A stretch of 61,594 bases of DNA from Paenibacillus sp. 32O-W (GTDB taxonomy: Bacteria > Bacillota > Bacilli > Paenibacillales > NBRC-103111), in the NCBI RefSeq assembly GCF_007679495.1, contig NZ_VEGP01000030.1:1-61594 (forward strand), given 5' to 3'. A program made the translations under genes and the position numbers. Below, piece by piece: positions 19,073 to 27,499 of this stretch; within the stretch, counting starts at the first letter, position 1; every line of letters begins with the position of its first letter. Below the pieces are notes generated by a model, which was given only the letters and a program-made list of their open reading frames with translations, was not told the DNA's origin and ran no database searches.

Positions 19073-19658
19073 GGGCAGAAATCTCCTTCTTACGGCAAAT
19101 ATATACGAATGCAGGTGGAATGTTGAATGGAACGAATTTTACACGGACCATGTCGAAATGCCGATCCAGCTGATCTCTCATTTGCAAAGAATATTGAAAC
19201 GCTATGAACAACCCGCCCGGCTTCAGCGAAGTTACAATCTGGTCTATAAGCCGGTCTCTAAACGCTTGAGGGAAGTTGAAAAAGGGCAATCCGCTCAAAA
19301 TACAGTCCAACTGCTCCCCCCGTTCGCGCTTCATAACGGACAACAGCTGCGAGGCGTCCGGATAGCCGGGGAAATCGGGATATTGCTTGGCCAGTTGTTC
19401 CCTTAAATAATCGTCTTTTTCGAACAGCAGCACTTTGCAGGCAGGCTGTTTGGCGCTTCGGATGAATTTCGTAACGGCTCCCGTACCGGCACCCAACTCT
19501 GCTATATTCCGAACCGTTTCCCAGGGTACCGGCTCAACCATTTTGCGGGCTAGAGCCTTCGAGCTTGGCGTTACGCTACCGATCTCCTTGGGAGTGCGGA
19601 GGAATTTGCTTAGAAACAGCATTTTTTCTCGCATTACTTCCGTAATTGAATTCGACAT
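19062..19658 (-). CDS. class I SAM-dependent methyltransferase (PmtA/rRNA-dimethylase-like)
   Basis: This 198-residue Rossmann methyltransferase has the SAM motif NIAELGAGTGAVTKFI (about residues 51-66) and the acidic ribose-binding segment LLFEKDD. ILSGLPFFNFP takes the place of the catalytic NPPY-like motif. N-terminal MLFLSKFLRTPKEIGSVTPSSKALA is typical of phospholipid methyltransferase-like proteins in this family. The ATG at 19658 follows GGAGGG by 8 nt. It is the first gene of an operon with the small membrane protein and the two-component system. Lipid head-group methylation is the family-based guess; the substrate is not proven. Confidence 0.85.
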   Translation of the reverse strand: MSNSITEVMREKMLFLSKFLRTPKEIGSVTPSSKALARKMVEPVPWETVRNIAELGAGTGAVTKFIRSAKQPACKVLLFEKDDYLREQLAKQYPDFPGYPDASQLLSVMKRERGEQLDCILSGLPFFNFPQAFRDRLIDQIVTSLKPGGLFIAFQYSLQMRDQLDRHFDMVRVKFVPFNIPPAFVYICRKKEISAHEA

Positions 19659-19724
19659 CGTCCATTCCCTCCATATGTAAGGCTGCTTCTCATTCTACAA
19701 AAACATTCTGTAGATTTAGGTAAG

Positions 19725-19746
19725 GAATTTCTGAATAATTTCTTAA
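19725..19746 (-). promoter_or_regulatory. OmpR-type direct-repeat box
   Basis: On the leftward strand two 11-nt units, TTAAGAAATTA and TTCAGAAATTC, stand in tandem. Their 11-bp period is typical of PhoB/OmpR-family operators. The box lies about 67 nt upstream of the methyltransferase operon, whose third gene encodes such a regulator. Autoregulation is the natural inference. Confidence 0.5.
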
Positions 19747-19763
19747 GGTTATTTGTGCATGGC

Positions 19764-19802
19764 AAAAAGCAGTCCATTAAGCCTGCGAGGCTGCGGACTG
19801 CT
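19764..19802 (-). terminator. intrinsic terminator after the Gfo/Idh remnant
   Basis: AGCAGTCC and GGACTGCT form an 8-bp stem around a GC-rich loop. On the leftward strand a run of five T follows. It ends transcription from the epimerase/oxidoreductase-remnant side before the methyltransferase promoter region. Confidence 0.75.
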
Positions 19803-19817
19803 CGTCAAGTCGCCGAA

Positions 19818-20089
19818 TTACAGATAACCGCTTCTGGTGTCCAAAATATCCGGTTTAAGTTTTTCCCATGGAGTAAACGTTGAGGTTAGCTTATAGCGGG
19901 TGCCGGTTTCTGCAGAACGGTAAGCACCGAACATAATCTCATGCACATGCAGCTGCTGCCTGCCGGACTGGACAGGCTGCTGACCCGACCGAAGGCATTG
20001 AGCGAAATATGAGATGACCCGGACGCCTGCTCAAAGTATCGATTGCTTACATGACCGCTGCCAATCATACCAAGCTTGATCGTTGTCAT
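19818..20089 (-). pseudogene. Gfo/Idh/MocA oxidoreductase remnant with large internal deletion
   Basis: From the ATG at 20089 the first 20 or so residues (MTTIKLGMIGSGHVSNRYFE) are the NAD-binding N-terminus of a Gfo/Idh oxidoreductase, including GxGxxS. After about 20 codons homology jumps to another frame. That frame encodes the family's C-terminal segment (VHEIMFGAYRSAETGTRYKL to the stop at 19818). About 250 central residues are missing, so this is a clear gene relic. Intact Gfo/Idh genes lie at 27.5-29.4 kb. Confidence 0.85.
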
Positions 20090-20105
20090 CGCATCCTTCC
20101 TTCCG

Positions 20106-20978
20106 TCAGAACGAACACAATTCACGGATTAACTTTGGCAGCCAACTGTTCAGAGACCGGAACTGGTAGCCAGCTTGCTCCGCTCTGCCGTTAGTCATAT
20201 GCCATGAAGACGGTATGCCGAACGGAGAACGGTTTTGCTCCTCCGATTGCTCCAGCGTTTGCGCCTCTTTCCCCACTTCTTGCTCTATAGCGGCAAGAAG
20301 TTCGCGGATGGAGATGCTCCCTGAAGAGCAGGCGTTTATCGGACCTTGCAAATCCTTATCGCCTAACCACACGAGGAAGGAGGCCGCTTCATCGGAATCT
20401 ATAAAGGAAATTCGCGCATCCATGTTGGGAACACCTATCGGAATTCCATCCCGTATTCGCTCAATATGAAACTGAAGACGTTTCGTATAATCATCCGTTC
20501 CGAGAATGATCGGGAAGCGGACCGCGCAAACCGGAAATTTCGCTTGTTGAAACAGCACGGCCTCCACTAAACGTTTGCCTTCGGAGTAGGATAAATCGTT
20601 GCCATGACCGGTCACGGAATAACTGTAAGGATCAAAATCGCTCTCACTTAACTCTTTATCCAGAAAATCATAGACGCTTTGACTGGAAGTCACAATATAT
20701 CTCTCGGCCTTGTTCTCGAGTAAGCGGCATGCATAACTCGCACTTTCCGGAGTGTAACAGATTTGATCATAGACGATATCCCATTCGGACGATCCAACAG
20801 CCTCTTCCAGCGACTGGAAATCCGCTCTATCCAGGGTCAACCGCTTAACGCTGCCGTCGAAAGAATCCGGGGTTGTCCCCCTCGTTCCGATCGTAACACG
20901 GTATCCTTTCGTTAACAGCAAAGACACCAGCTTCTTCCCAACAAATCTCGTTCCTCCAAGAATAAGTACATCCTTCAT
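20106..20978 (-). CDS. NAD-dependent epimerase/dehydratase-like SDR
   Basis: This 290-residue extended SDR has the N-terminal nucleotide-binding motif GGTRFVG (residues 8-14) and the active-site motif YSEGK (YxxxK) near residue 131. FIDSDEAASFLVWL is typical of mRNA-binding/epimerase-like SDRs. Length fits the family. It follows the kinase at 21017 by about 38 nt on the same strand and precedes the Gfo/Idh remnant. It may once have worked with that dehydrogenase in sugar metabolism. The ribosome binding site is weak. Substrate unknown. Confidence 0.85.
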   Translation of the reverse strand: MKDVLILGGTRFVGKKLVSLLLTKGYRVTIGTRGTTPDSFDGSVKRLTLDRADFQSLEEAVGSSEWDIVYDQICYTPESASYACRLLENKAERYIVTSSQSVYDFLDKELSESDFDPYSYSVTGHGNDLSYSEGKRLVEAVLFQQAKFPVCAVRFPIILGTDDYTKRLQFHIERIRDGIPIGVPNMDARISFIDSDEAASFLVWLGDKDLQGPINACSSGSISIRELLAAIEQEVGKEAQTLEQSEEQNRSPFGIPSSWHMTNGRAEQAGYQFRSLNSWLPKLIRELCSF

Positions 20979-21016
20979 TTCGATGCGCTCTTTTACTTAA
21001 AAATAATACGTTGGGG

Positions 21017-22429
21017 TCACGCCATTCGATGTATCTCTTGCTGTTCATTACAGAGCGGAAATTCCATCTCTGCCCGCAGCCCTTGACCGGCGCCGCTCTG
21101 CAGAGTAAGCCGGCCTAGATGGGCTTTGGCAATTCTGGCCACCATCGGCAGGCCCAGGCCATGTCTGTGGGAGACCGGCCGTTTTCTTCTTGAAGAATAA
21201 GGAAGCTCCAACAAATCAGGCAGTTCTTCCTCCGGAATCCCTGTACCGTTATCGGAAACGACGATTAGCCCCTTCTGCGAGTCCGGCCCTAGGCCGGTTT
21301 CGATCCAAATCACGCATCCTTGCGGATTATGGGCTATGCTATTTTGCACCAGATTGGTTACCGCCCGCTGCAGCAGCTTGATATCCGCCTGCACGCGGAT
21401 GCTCTCGTCCGTTATTTTCAGGATCAAGTGATACCTGTCCTCCTCCAGCCCATGGTTGAGAAATTCCGTGACAACCTGACGCGCCACTGCGGATAAACGA
21501 ATAAGCTTTACATCCAGCGGCTGCATCTCATATTCCAGCATGGAGACCAGATTCAAATCCTGAATCAAGGAACGGAGCTTCTCCCCCTGTCTGCGGATAA
21601 TACCTGCCTGTTCCCTTCCCTCATCGGGCAAAGCGCTGTTCTCCTCCAAATCGCTGGCATAGCCAAGCACCATCGACAGAGGAGTACGAATGTCGTGGGA
21701 AATCCCGGCGATCCAATTGGAACGAGCCTCATCCCGGGCTTTAAGCGCCGCATTTTTCTCTTGAAGCTTGTCGGAGGCTTGATTAATGCTATGCGCTAGG
21801 TCACTGAATATACCTTTGCATTCGACATGGACCTCCTCTTCCTTGGCGAGAGCATGCACCCCCGACACAAGAGGCCTGATCGACCGGATCAGTCTCGTAC
21901 CGACTATGATCGAAAGAATCAACACCAGTGCCATATTCCCGACCAGAACAAGGACAACTCTTGAAGGTATCGAGCTTATCCAGCTAACCGGATAAATAAG
22001 CTGGTATTTGGCGTAGCTGTTCTTAGGGTAGCCGACCACCAATATCCCTTCATCCTGCTCCCAGACAAATACCGGATAATCCATAAGGTAGTTCCGCGAA
22101 AATTTGGCCACCTCCGACAACGTATAAGAACGGGGGATTTCCTCCGGCAGCCGGTATTCCCACTTCACGGCTCCGTCCTCGCTCAATAGCATAGCCCAGG
22201 CATGATTTTGCTCCAGCCATTGTTGTTCCGCTTCTCCCAAAACATAGCCGATATCCTTCCAAACGAGAGAAGCTGCTATTCTTTCAAGCACCGAGGCGGG
22301 AGCTTCCTTCTCATAGGCTTCCTGAAAAAGGACGGTCCCCAGCATAACCAAATTAAGCGTCAGCAGCAATAAGGATATAACCATGGTCGTTCCAATGTAT
22401 CTGCGTATCAGCCGGATAATGTAATCCAT
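21017..22429 (-). CDS. sensor histidine kinase of the lantibiotic-type two-component system
   Basis: The start ATG at 22429 (MDYIIRLIRRYIG) lies 7 nt after the regulator's stop and follows GGAG. The longer frame from 22450 overlaps the regulator. The product has about 470 residues: two membrane helices (about 11-35 and 160-185) around an extracellular sensor of about 120 residues, HisKA with GISHDIRTPLSMVLGYASDLE, and HATPase_c with VSDNGTGI and HRHGLGLPMVARIAKAH. The divergent neighbour is a LanFEG-like transporter. It probably senses a cell-envelope-acting peptide; that role is inferred from context. Confidence 0.88.
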   Translation of the reverse strand: MDYIIRLIRRYIGTTMVISLLLLTLNLVMLGTVLFQEAYEKEAPASVLERIAASLVWKDIGYVLGEAEQQWLEQNHAWAMLLSEDGAVKWEYRLPEEIPRSYTLSEVAKFSRNYLMDYPVFVWEQDEGILVVGYPKNSYAKYQLIYPVSWISSIPSRVVLVLVGNMALVLILSIIVGTRLIRSIRPLVSGVHALAKEEEVHVECKGIFSDLAHSINQASDKLQEKNAALKARDEARSNWIAGISHDIRTPLSMVLGYASDLEENSALPDEGREQAGIIRRQGEKLRSLIQDLNLVSMLEYEMQPLDVKLIRLSAVARQVVTEFLNHGLEEDRYHLILKITDESIRVQADIKLLQRAVTNLVQNSIAHNPQGCVIWIETGLGPDSQKGLIVVSDNGTGIPEEELPDLLELPYSSRRKRPVSHRHGLGLPMVARIAKAHLGRLTLQSGAGQGLRAEMEFPLCNEQQEIHRMA

Positions 22430-22436
22430 AGGGCTT

Positions 22437-23150
22437 TTACTCCTTTGCAATCAGCTTGTAGCCCAGCCCTCTTACAGTCTGCAGACACTGCGGTTTGGAA
22501 GGATCAGCTTCAATCTTCTCCCGAATTCTTCGGACATGCACCATCAAAGTATTTTCATAGCCATAGGAGTCATCCCCCCAAGCCGCTTGGCATAGAGCGT
22601 CGCTCGTCACAATGCGCCCTCGATTTTCGTACAGCTTCAACAGCAGCGCATGCTCCTTGGCCGTCAGCGGGTACTCCTCGTCAGCTCTATAGACCGTTGC
22701 GCCTTCCAGGTCTACCCTGCACACCCCCAGGTTAAAAACAGGCAGCCGTTCAGAGGACGCCGGGGAGTAGGCGCGCTTAAGGATCGCGATGAGCCTGAGA
22801 ATCAGCTCCCGGGGCAAGAAAGGCTTGACGATGTAATCATCGGCCCCGAGCCCAAGCCCCAGCAACCGGTCTTCATCCTCCCCCCGCGCCGACAGAAAAA
22901 GCACCGGCATTCCGGAAAACTGCCGTATGGAAGTAAGCAAAGCAAAGCCGTCCATATCCGGCAGCATCACGTCCAGAATAGCTATGTCCGGTTTATCCGA
23001 CCGGCATATGGCCAAAGCCGTCTCGCTGTCAGCCGCGGAATAAATCCGATAAAACCCTTCTTTGCGCAGGAAGCCTTCAATCATCACTCTTATTTCAGGC
23101 TCATCCTCTACGATGAGTATTTTTCTATTTTTAATAGCATCCAAGTCCAT
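22437..23150 (-). CDS. OmpR/PhoB-family response regulator (lantibiotic-type system)
   Basis: This regulator of about 237 residues has a receiver domain (VEDEPEI pocket, phosphoacceptor in AILDVMLPDMDG, and IVKPFLPREL). The winged-helix DNA-binding domain ends in HVRRIREKIEADPSKPQCLQTVRGLGYKLI. ATG at 23150 or GTG at 23153 are both possible, and no strong ribosome binding site was seen for either. It is cotranscribed with the kinase. Three phased TAAGGT-like half-sites between it and the divergent ABC operon are its probable targets. Confidence 0.9.
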   Translation of the reverse strand: MDLDAIKNRKILIVEDEPEIRVMIEGFLRKEGFYRIYSAADSETALAICRSDKPDIAILDVMLPDMDGFALLTSIRQFSGMPVLFLSARGEDEDRLLGLGLGADDYIVKPFLPRELILRLIAILKRAYSPASSERLPVFNLGVCRVDLEGATVYRADEEYPLTAKEHALLLKLYENRGRIVTSDALCQAAWGDDSYGYENTLMVHVRRIREKIEADPSKPQCLQTVRGLGYKLIAKE

Positions 23151-23217
23151 CACCTGGGTCTATTATACATGACATGCCCCCGTTTCTTCCGCCTCTTTCC
23201 GGATGATTCTTCTAATT

Positions 23218-23256
23218 TAAGGTTGGCGTAAGGTCGCCTTCAGCCTGATGAAAGGT
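23218..23256 (+). promoter_or_regulatory. phased response-regulator box before the LanFEG-like operon
   Basis: TAAGGT occurs at 23218-23223 and at 23229-23234, an 11-bp period. AAAGGT follows at 23251-23256, a further 22 bp on. All three lie on the same helix face, as expected for an OmpR-type activator. The box lies 62-100 nt upstream of the ATPase gene and in the divergent region of the regulator gene. Confidence 0.55.
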
Positions 23257-23317
23257 TCGGGGCTTATGTTGTTTATGGCCCCCGCTACCAAAAATACAGA
23301 AACGGAGTGATCACCGA

Positions 23318-24235
23318 ATGAATGCTGAGCCTATTGTCGCCACCTACAATCTGTCCAAGTACTACAACCATGTATGCCGGGTGAACAAGGTCAATCTGAC
23401 TGTTCATGAAGGGGAAGTATACGGTTTTCTCGGACCTAACGGAGCAGGGAAGTCCACTTCTCTGAAAATGCTGCTGGGACTGGCCAAGCCGAGCGAAGGC
23501 CGCGTCACTATTTTTGGCAAAGAGTTTAGCCGGAACCGCACGGCCATCCTGAGCCAGATCGGTGCCCTCATTGAATCCCCTTCGTATTACGGGCATTTGA
23601 CCGGATTGGAAAATATGCGAGTCATGCAGCGCCTGAAGAACGTACCGGACAAGAATGTGCGTGAAGCTCTGCAAATCGTGCGCTTGGAAAATCAGAAGGA
23701 TAAGAAGGTAGATCAGTATTCGCTGGGCATGAAGCAGAGACTGGGGATCGCCATGGCGCTGCTGTCCTTCCCCAGGCTCCTGATTCTGGATGAACCGACC
23801 AACGGCCTGGACCCGGCCGGTATCGGCGAAATCAGGGAGCTGATCCGATCATTGCCGGAGCGTTACGGAATGACCGTGCTACTGTCCAGCCACCTTCTGA
23901 CGGAAATAGAACAAATAGCCGCTTCCGTCGGCATTATCAGCGAAGGAGCTCTCCTGTTTCAAGGGAGAATGGAAGAGCTGCGGGCCAGAAATAATATTAC
24001 CCTTTCCATAAAGGCCCAGGACGCCATCTCAGCCCAGAAGCTGCTGCTCGCTCACGGGTATAAGCCGGTCATGGACAAAGGAAGGCTGCACTTCGATAAT
24101 CCGAACGATTTGCAGATAGCGAAGGCGAATCAAATTCTGGTAGAGGCCGGTATTTCCGTCGTCCGCATAGAGGAGCACAAGAGGAGCCTGGAAGATATTT
24201 TCCTGGAGCTCACGGGGAAGGAGCGCAGCCTTTGA
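23318..24235 (+). CDS. ABC transporter ATPase, lantibiotic-immunity (LanF) type
   Basis: This 305-residue ATPase has Walker A GPNGAGKS at about residues 38-45, a LanF-like Q-loop region, the signature YSLGMKQRLGIAMALL and Walker B LLILDEPTNGLDPAG. The H-loop is LSSHLLTEIEQIA. The C-terminal 90 residues form the extension common to MutF/SpaF/BcrA proteins. It precedes two ABC-2-type permease genes, matching the LanF-LanE-LanG gene order. The transporter would expel or detach lantibiotic-like peptides from the membrane. No lantibiotic gene is nearby, so it is likely a resistance module rather than producer immunity. Confidence 0.9.
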   Translation: MNAEPIVATYNLSKYYNHVCRVNKVNLTVHEGEVYGFLGPNGAGKSTSLKMLLGLAKPSEGRVTIFGKEFSRNRTAILSQIGALIESPSYYGHLTGLENMRVMQRLKNVPDKNVREALQIVRLENQKDKKVDQYSLGMKQRLGIAMALLSFPRLLILDEPTNGLDPAGIGEIRELIRSLPERYGMTVLLSSHLLTEIEQIAASVGIISEGALLFQGRMEELRARNNITLSIKAQDAISAQKLLLAHGYKPVMDKGRLHFDNPNDLQIAKANQILVEAGISVVRIEEHKRSLEDIFLELTGKERSL

Positions 24236-24984
24236 TGAAAGCTTTGGCACTGGAATTCTATAAGCTTCGCCGCAAACGAATCTTTGCCATGATGACTTTG
24301 TTTTTGGGCGCAGAGCTGGCTTGGGCTTTCGTATCCATAAGCATGTCCATGTCCCGCCATCCGGACAGTACGTCCTGGGAAGCGCTTCTGGTAACGGTCG
24401 CTTCCATGAACGGGTTGTTTGTCCCGATCATGTCTGCGGTTGCCGTATCCCGCATATGCGATATGGAACACAAAGGGGACACCTGGAAGCTGCTGGCCAC
24501 CACTGCGGTACGGCGCAGCCGGCTATATTGGGCCAAGTATTGGTGCGCCAATATCCTGATCCTCTATTATATTAGCCTTCAGGCTGCCGCCATTGCCGGC
24601 TTCGGGATCGTCAAAGGATTTGCGGAACCTTTGCCCTTCTCCCTGCTGATTCCATATATAGGCGGGGCTCTGCTGACCAGCATGGCTATCGTCGCCCTGC
24701 AGCAGTGGATTTCCCTGTCTGTCAAAAATCAGGCCTTCGCTCTATCTCTGGGTATGATAGGAGGCTTTATCGGGATGGCCGCAGACTTTTTTCCCGCCGG
24801 AGTACGACGGCTCTTTATTTGGTCTTACTATACGGGATTGAGCCCTGTCATCTATCAATATTCAAATCTTTCCGTCGACTACCGGGTTCAACCGTTAGAA
24901 ACCGGTTCTCTGGCATTTATGTCTATCCTTATCATCATTCTGTTCACAGCCGGCTGCTTTCACTTTTCCCGGCAGGAAATATAA
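24235..24984 (+). CDS. ABC-2 permease, LanE/MutE type
   Basis: This membrane protein of about 249 residues has six predicted helices and the amphipathic N-terminus (LALEFYKLRRKRI) seen in lantibiotic-immunity permeases. The ATG at 24235 overlaps the ATPase stop codon (ATGA type overlap). The segment DMEHKGDTWKLLATTAVRRSRLYWAKYW after the second helix is characteristic of the MutE/EpiE group. It pairs with the next gene product as the two halves of the channel. Confidence 0.85.
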   Translation: MKALALEFYKLRRKRIFAMMTLFLGAELAWAFVSISMSMSRHPDSTSWEALLVTVASMNGLFVPIMSAVAVSRICDMEHKGDTWKLLATTAVRRSRLYWAKYWCANILILYYISLQAAAIAGFGIVKGFAEPLPFSLLIPYIGGALLTSMAIVALQQWISLSVKNQAFALSLGMIGGFIGMAADFFPAGVRRLFIWSYYTGLSPVIYQYSNLSVDYRVQPLETGSLAFMSILIIILFTAGCFHFSRQEI

Positions 24985-24997
24985 GGAGGTTCACTGC

Positions 24998-25726
24998 ATG
25001 ATAAGAAGCATTTCGGCGGAGTGGCTGAAGCTGCGCCATTCCCGTATCGGACTGGTGCTCCTCACCCTTCCGATTCTTAGCGTATTGATTGGCTGTGCGA
25101 CTTTTTACATGAATCGGAGCGCGCTGCATAACGGCTGGTACAGCCTGTGGACCCAGGTCGGCCTGTTCTATGGCGAGTTCTTCCTGCCTGTACTGATTGC
25201 CATCTGCTGTGCTTATGCGTGCCGTTTGGAACATATGAACCGCAACTGGAACGCCGTCATGACCTCTCCTGTTCCTGTGGCATGCATTTTTCTGGCCAAG
25301 CTGACCGTCGTTAGCATTCAGATTTTCATAGTGCAAGCTTTATTTATGGCGCTGTATTATTGTGCAGGCCTCCTGTTCGGCTTGTCTTCCCCGTTCCCCC
25401 CGGAAGCCTTCGGCTGGATATTGCGGGGCTGGCTTGCTTCGGTATCCATCGGTGCCGTGCAGCTTGCGCTGTCCCTGCGCATTCGCAGCTTCGCCGCCCC
25501 TATCGGAATCGGTCTCTGTGCGGCCTTTCTCGGATTGGGATTCTATGTGGCCAAAGTCGGGTTATTCTTCCCTTACTCTCTCTTGACCATCGGCTTGGGT
25601 GTTCTAAGCCAAGAAAGTCTGACGGGCGCGGATGACCGTTTGTTTCTTGTGATGAATCTCATCTTCATCGTCGCCTTCTCTTCCTTGGCCATACGCAGAT
25701 TGCAGAAGAAAGATGTGGTTAGCTAG
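24998..25726 (+). CDS. ABC-2 permease, LanG/MutG type
   Basis: This 242-residue membrane protein has six helices and an N-terminal motif ISAEWLKLRHSRIG like that of the preceding permease. RLEHMNRNWNAVMTSPVPVACIFLAK is the corresponding cytoplasmic loop. AAGGAGG precedes the ATG at 24998, 13 nt after the LanE-like gene. It completes the LanFEG-like transporter. Confidence 0.85.
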   Translation: MIRSISAEWLKLRHSRIGLVLLTLPILSVLIGCATFYMNRSALHNGWYSLWTQVGLFYGEFFLPVLIAICCAYACRLEHMNRNWNAVMTSPVPVACIFLAKLTVVSIQIFIVQALFMALYYCAGLLFGLSSPFPPEAFGWILRGWLASVSIGAVQLALSLRIRSFAAPIGIGLCAAFLGLGFYVAKVGLFFPYSLLTIGLGVLSQESLTGADDRLFLVMNLIFIVAFSSLAIRRLQKKDVVS

Positions 25727-25786
25727 ATGTCCGTCTAGTTTCATAACCGTATACAGCACAAGTGCCACCCCGTTCATTGCAAAAAC

Positions 25787-25812
25787 GGGGCGGGACCGTG
25801 CTTGCCCCGCCC
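25787..25812 (+). terminator. GC-rich stem-loop after the LanFEG-like operon
   Basis: GGGGCGGG and CCCCGCCC form an 8-bp GC-only stem with a 10-nt loop, 60 nt past the last permease gene. No T-run follows, so efficiency as a terminator is uncertain. Confidence 0.5.
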
Positions 25813-25857
25813 AAGGCGGAGAAACCTATTCGAAAGAATCATTAATACTCCGCATCT

Positions 25858-27045
25858 CTACTGAGATTCTTTAATAATGTAAAGCTCAATTTCGCCGCTG
25901 TTTTCTCTGGCTTCGATGAAAGAGAATCCTAAATATCCCTCAGAATTGTATATCTTTGATAGGATTGACCGGCGTACTGTAACCTCCTCTTCTTTACCAG
26001 TTGAGAGATCTAAGGCGAATATTTGATTCATGGAATAACGATAATAGACTTTATTATTCATGATAAAAGGAGAATCGAAGGTCATCTCACTCTCTTCGCC
26101 TTTAATTTCATATTTGGTAACTCCACTTTCCCGGTCAAACACTCTAACCCTTCCAATTTCGCAGAACACTACCCATTTTTCATCTGCTGTAAAATCCACA
26201 ATTCCTTCTACATTAGATTTTATTACTCTCGCAGATTTCGTTGAATCGTAAGGGTAAAAAGCTATTTCAAAAGACTTATTGCTCTGCGCCTCCTTCTTTT
26301 CAAATACGGATTGATGGATTAACATACCATCTACTACGGGTCTTTGGATAATTAGATATGTTCCTTCTCTGCCGTTATTTCTTTCGTCCAACTTTGCAGT
26401 TGCTATCTCAGTGATTTTATTGGAGTTCGGTTCATAAACTATAGCTGAACTAATGACGATATTATTTTCAAACTTCTTTTCGATCCAAGTCAATTTATTA
26501 CGGTCTACTCTCAAGATTGGGGGTAACATTTGATCTTCGGACACCCCTTCTCTTATTGTCTGAACCTCGTTCGTGGCTAATTTTAAAGATTTGATCTTCC
26601 ATGGAGTATCCGTTAAACTCTTGCGAGGATATTCAACCCAGAACAATTGATTGTCAATCCCCACAAGGGAATTTATAAAGTCACTATTAGTGGTACTATA
26701 AATTTGTTTAAAGGTGTTTTTGCCTCTAGGTACGACCATGATATAACTGGCGGATTTCTCACTTAGGTCTAAAGAGAAGGCCACCAATTCATCGTTTATA
26801 TACTCCGGAGATGCTACGGCCGTCTTCAGTGAATCATCCTCTATAATAAATTTCTGAAGATTCTGGTCGGGATTATGAGATGCCTTGTCTAACACAACAC
26901 TCTTCGTATGTTCATCTTCAAGATCGGAAGCATTCTTGATCGCATTTTCAGGTGAGATACTTCCATTATATAGTACTCCAATAACAACGATGATTATGAA
27001 GATTGTTGCAATACCGATTAACAAAGACGTTTTTTTCGAATACAT
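25858..27045 (-). CDS. membrane-anchored beta-propeller-like protein
   Basis: This 395-residue protein has an uncleaved N-terminal signal anchor (LLIGIATIFIIIVVIGVLY, residues 8-26). A Ser/Asp-rich linker follows, then an all-beta extracellular domain with WD/YVTN-like blades, such as NQLFWVEYPRKS, KLTWIEKKF, KWVVFCEIGRVRVFDRES and KVYYRYSMNQIFALDLSTG. I do not recognise a named family. AAAGGAG precedes the ATG. Gene and upstream flank are visibly more AT-rich, with more AAA/AAT/ATT codons, than their neighbours, which suggests horizontal acquisition. It stands alone between the ABC operon and the Gfo/Idh pair. Confidence 0.7.
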   Translation of the reverse strand: MYSKKTSLLIGIATIFIIIVVIGVLYNGSISPENAIKNASDLEDEHTKSVVLDKASHNPDQNLQKFIIEDDSLKTAVASPEYINDELVAFSLDLSEKSASYIMVVPRGKNTFKQIYSTTNSDFINSLVGIDNQLFWVEYPRKSLTDTPWKIKSLKLATNEVQTIREGVSEDQMLPPILRVDRNKLTWIEKKFENNIVISSAIVYEPNSNKITEIATAKLDERNNGREGTYLIIQRPVVDGMLIHQSVFEKKEAQSNKSFEIAFYPYDSTKSARVIKSNVEGIVDFTADEKWVVFCEIGRVRVFDRESGVTKYEIKGEESEMTFDSPFIMNNKVYYRYSMNQIFALDLSTGKEEEVTVRRSILSKIYNSEGYLGFSFIEARENSGEIELYIIKESQ

Positions 27046-27421
27046 ATCATTCTCCTTTAGTTGGAAGGAAAGTATTTAAATACTATTGCTTTTCCGAAAG
27101 AGAATGCGTGATGAATTTCCTTGTAACAATTTTCCCTTATTAGATTAAGATCCCATTAAATTTTATTATATATTAAACAGACCCATATTGAACCATTATT
27201 TTTTTCAATTTCCTTCCTATAGTTAGAAGTCCTGTATCTCTAGGCTTTTTTCTCAAAATTCAACTTACTGTTTCTAATGTCAGCCCGTATTTTCTATATT
27301 TGCAAGCATTTCTTAGCAAGAAAAAACTGATGTTAAGAACCTTACATTTTGATTATGGATGTCGATTTTTCTTCCAAATCGTGTTTCGTAAAATTTTTCG
27401 ATTTATTTACTCCGTAAGTGG

Positions 27422-27449
27422 TTGTATATTTCTTGAAAACCGTTACAAT
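27422..27449 (+). promoter_or_regulatory. probable sigma-A promoter of the Gfo/Idh pair
   Basis: TTGTAT at 27422-27427 and TACAAT at 27444-27449 are 16 nt apart, about 50 nt before the first oxidoreductase start. The gap from 27046 to 27421 is AT-rich, with no gene or other element I can support. Confidence 0.45.
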
Positions 27450-27499
27450 AGACTTGTCAATAATTAGTAAGGATTTAAAGTCCATGAGGAGGGAAACCG

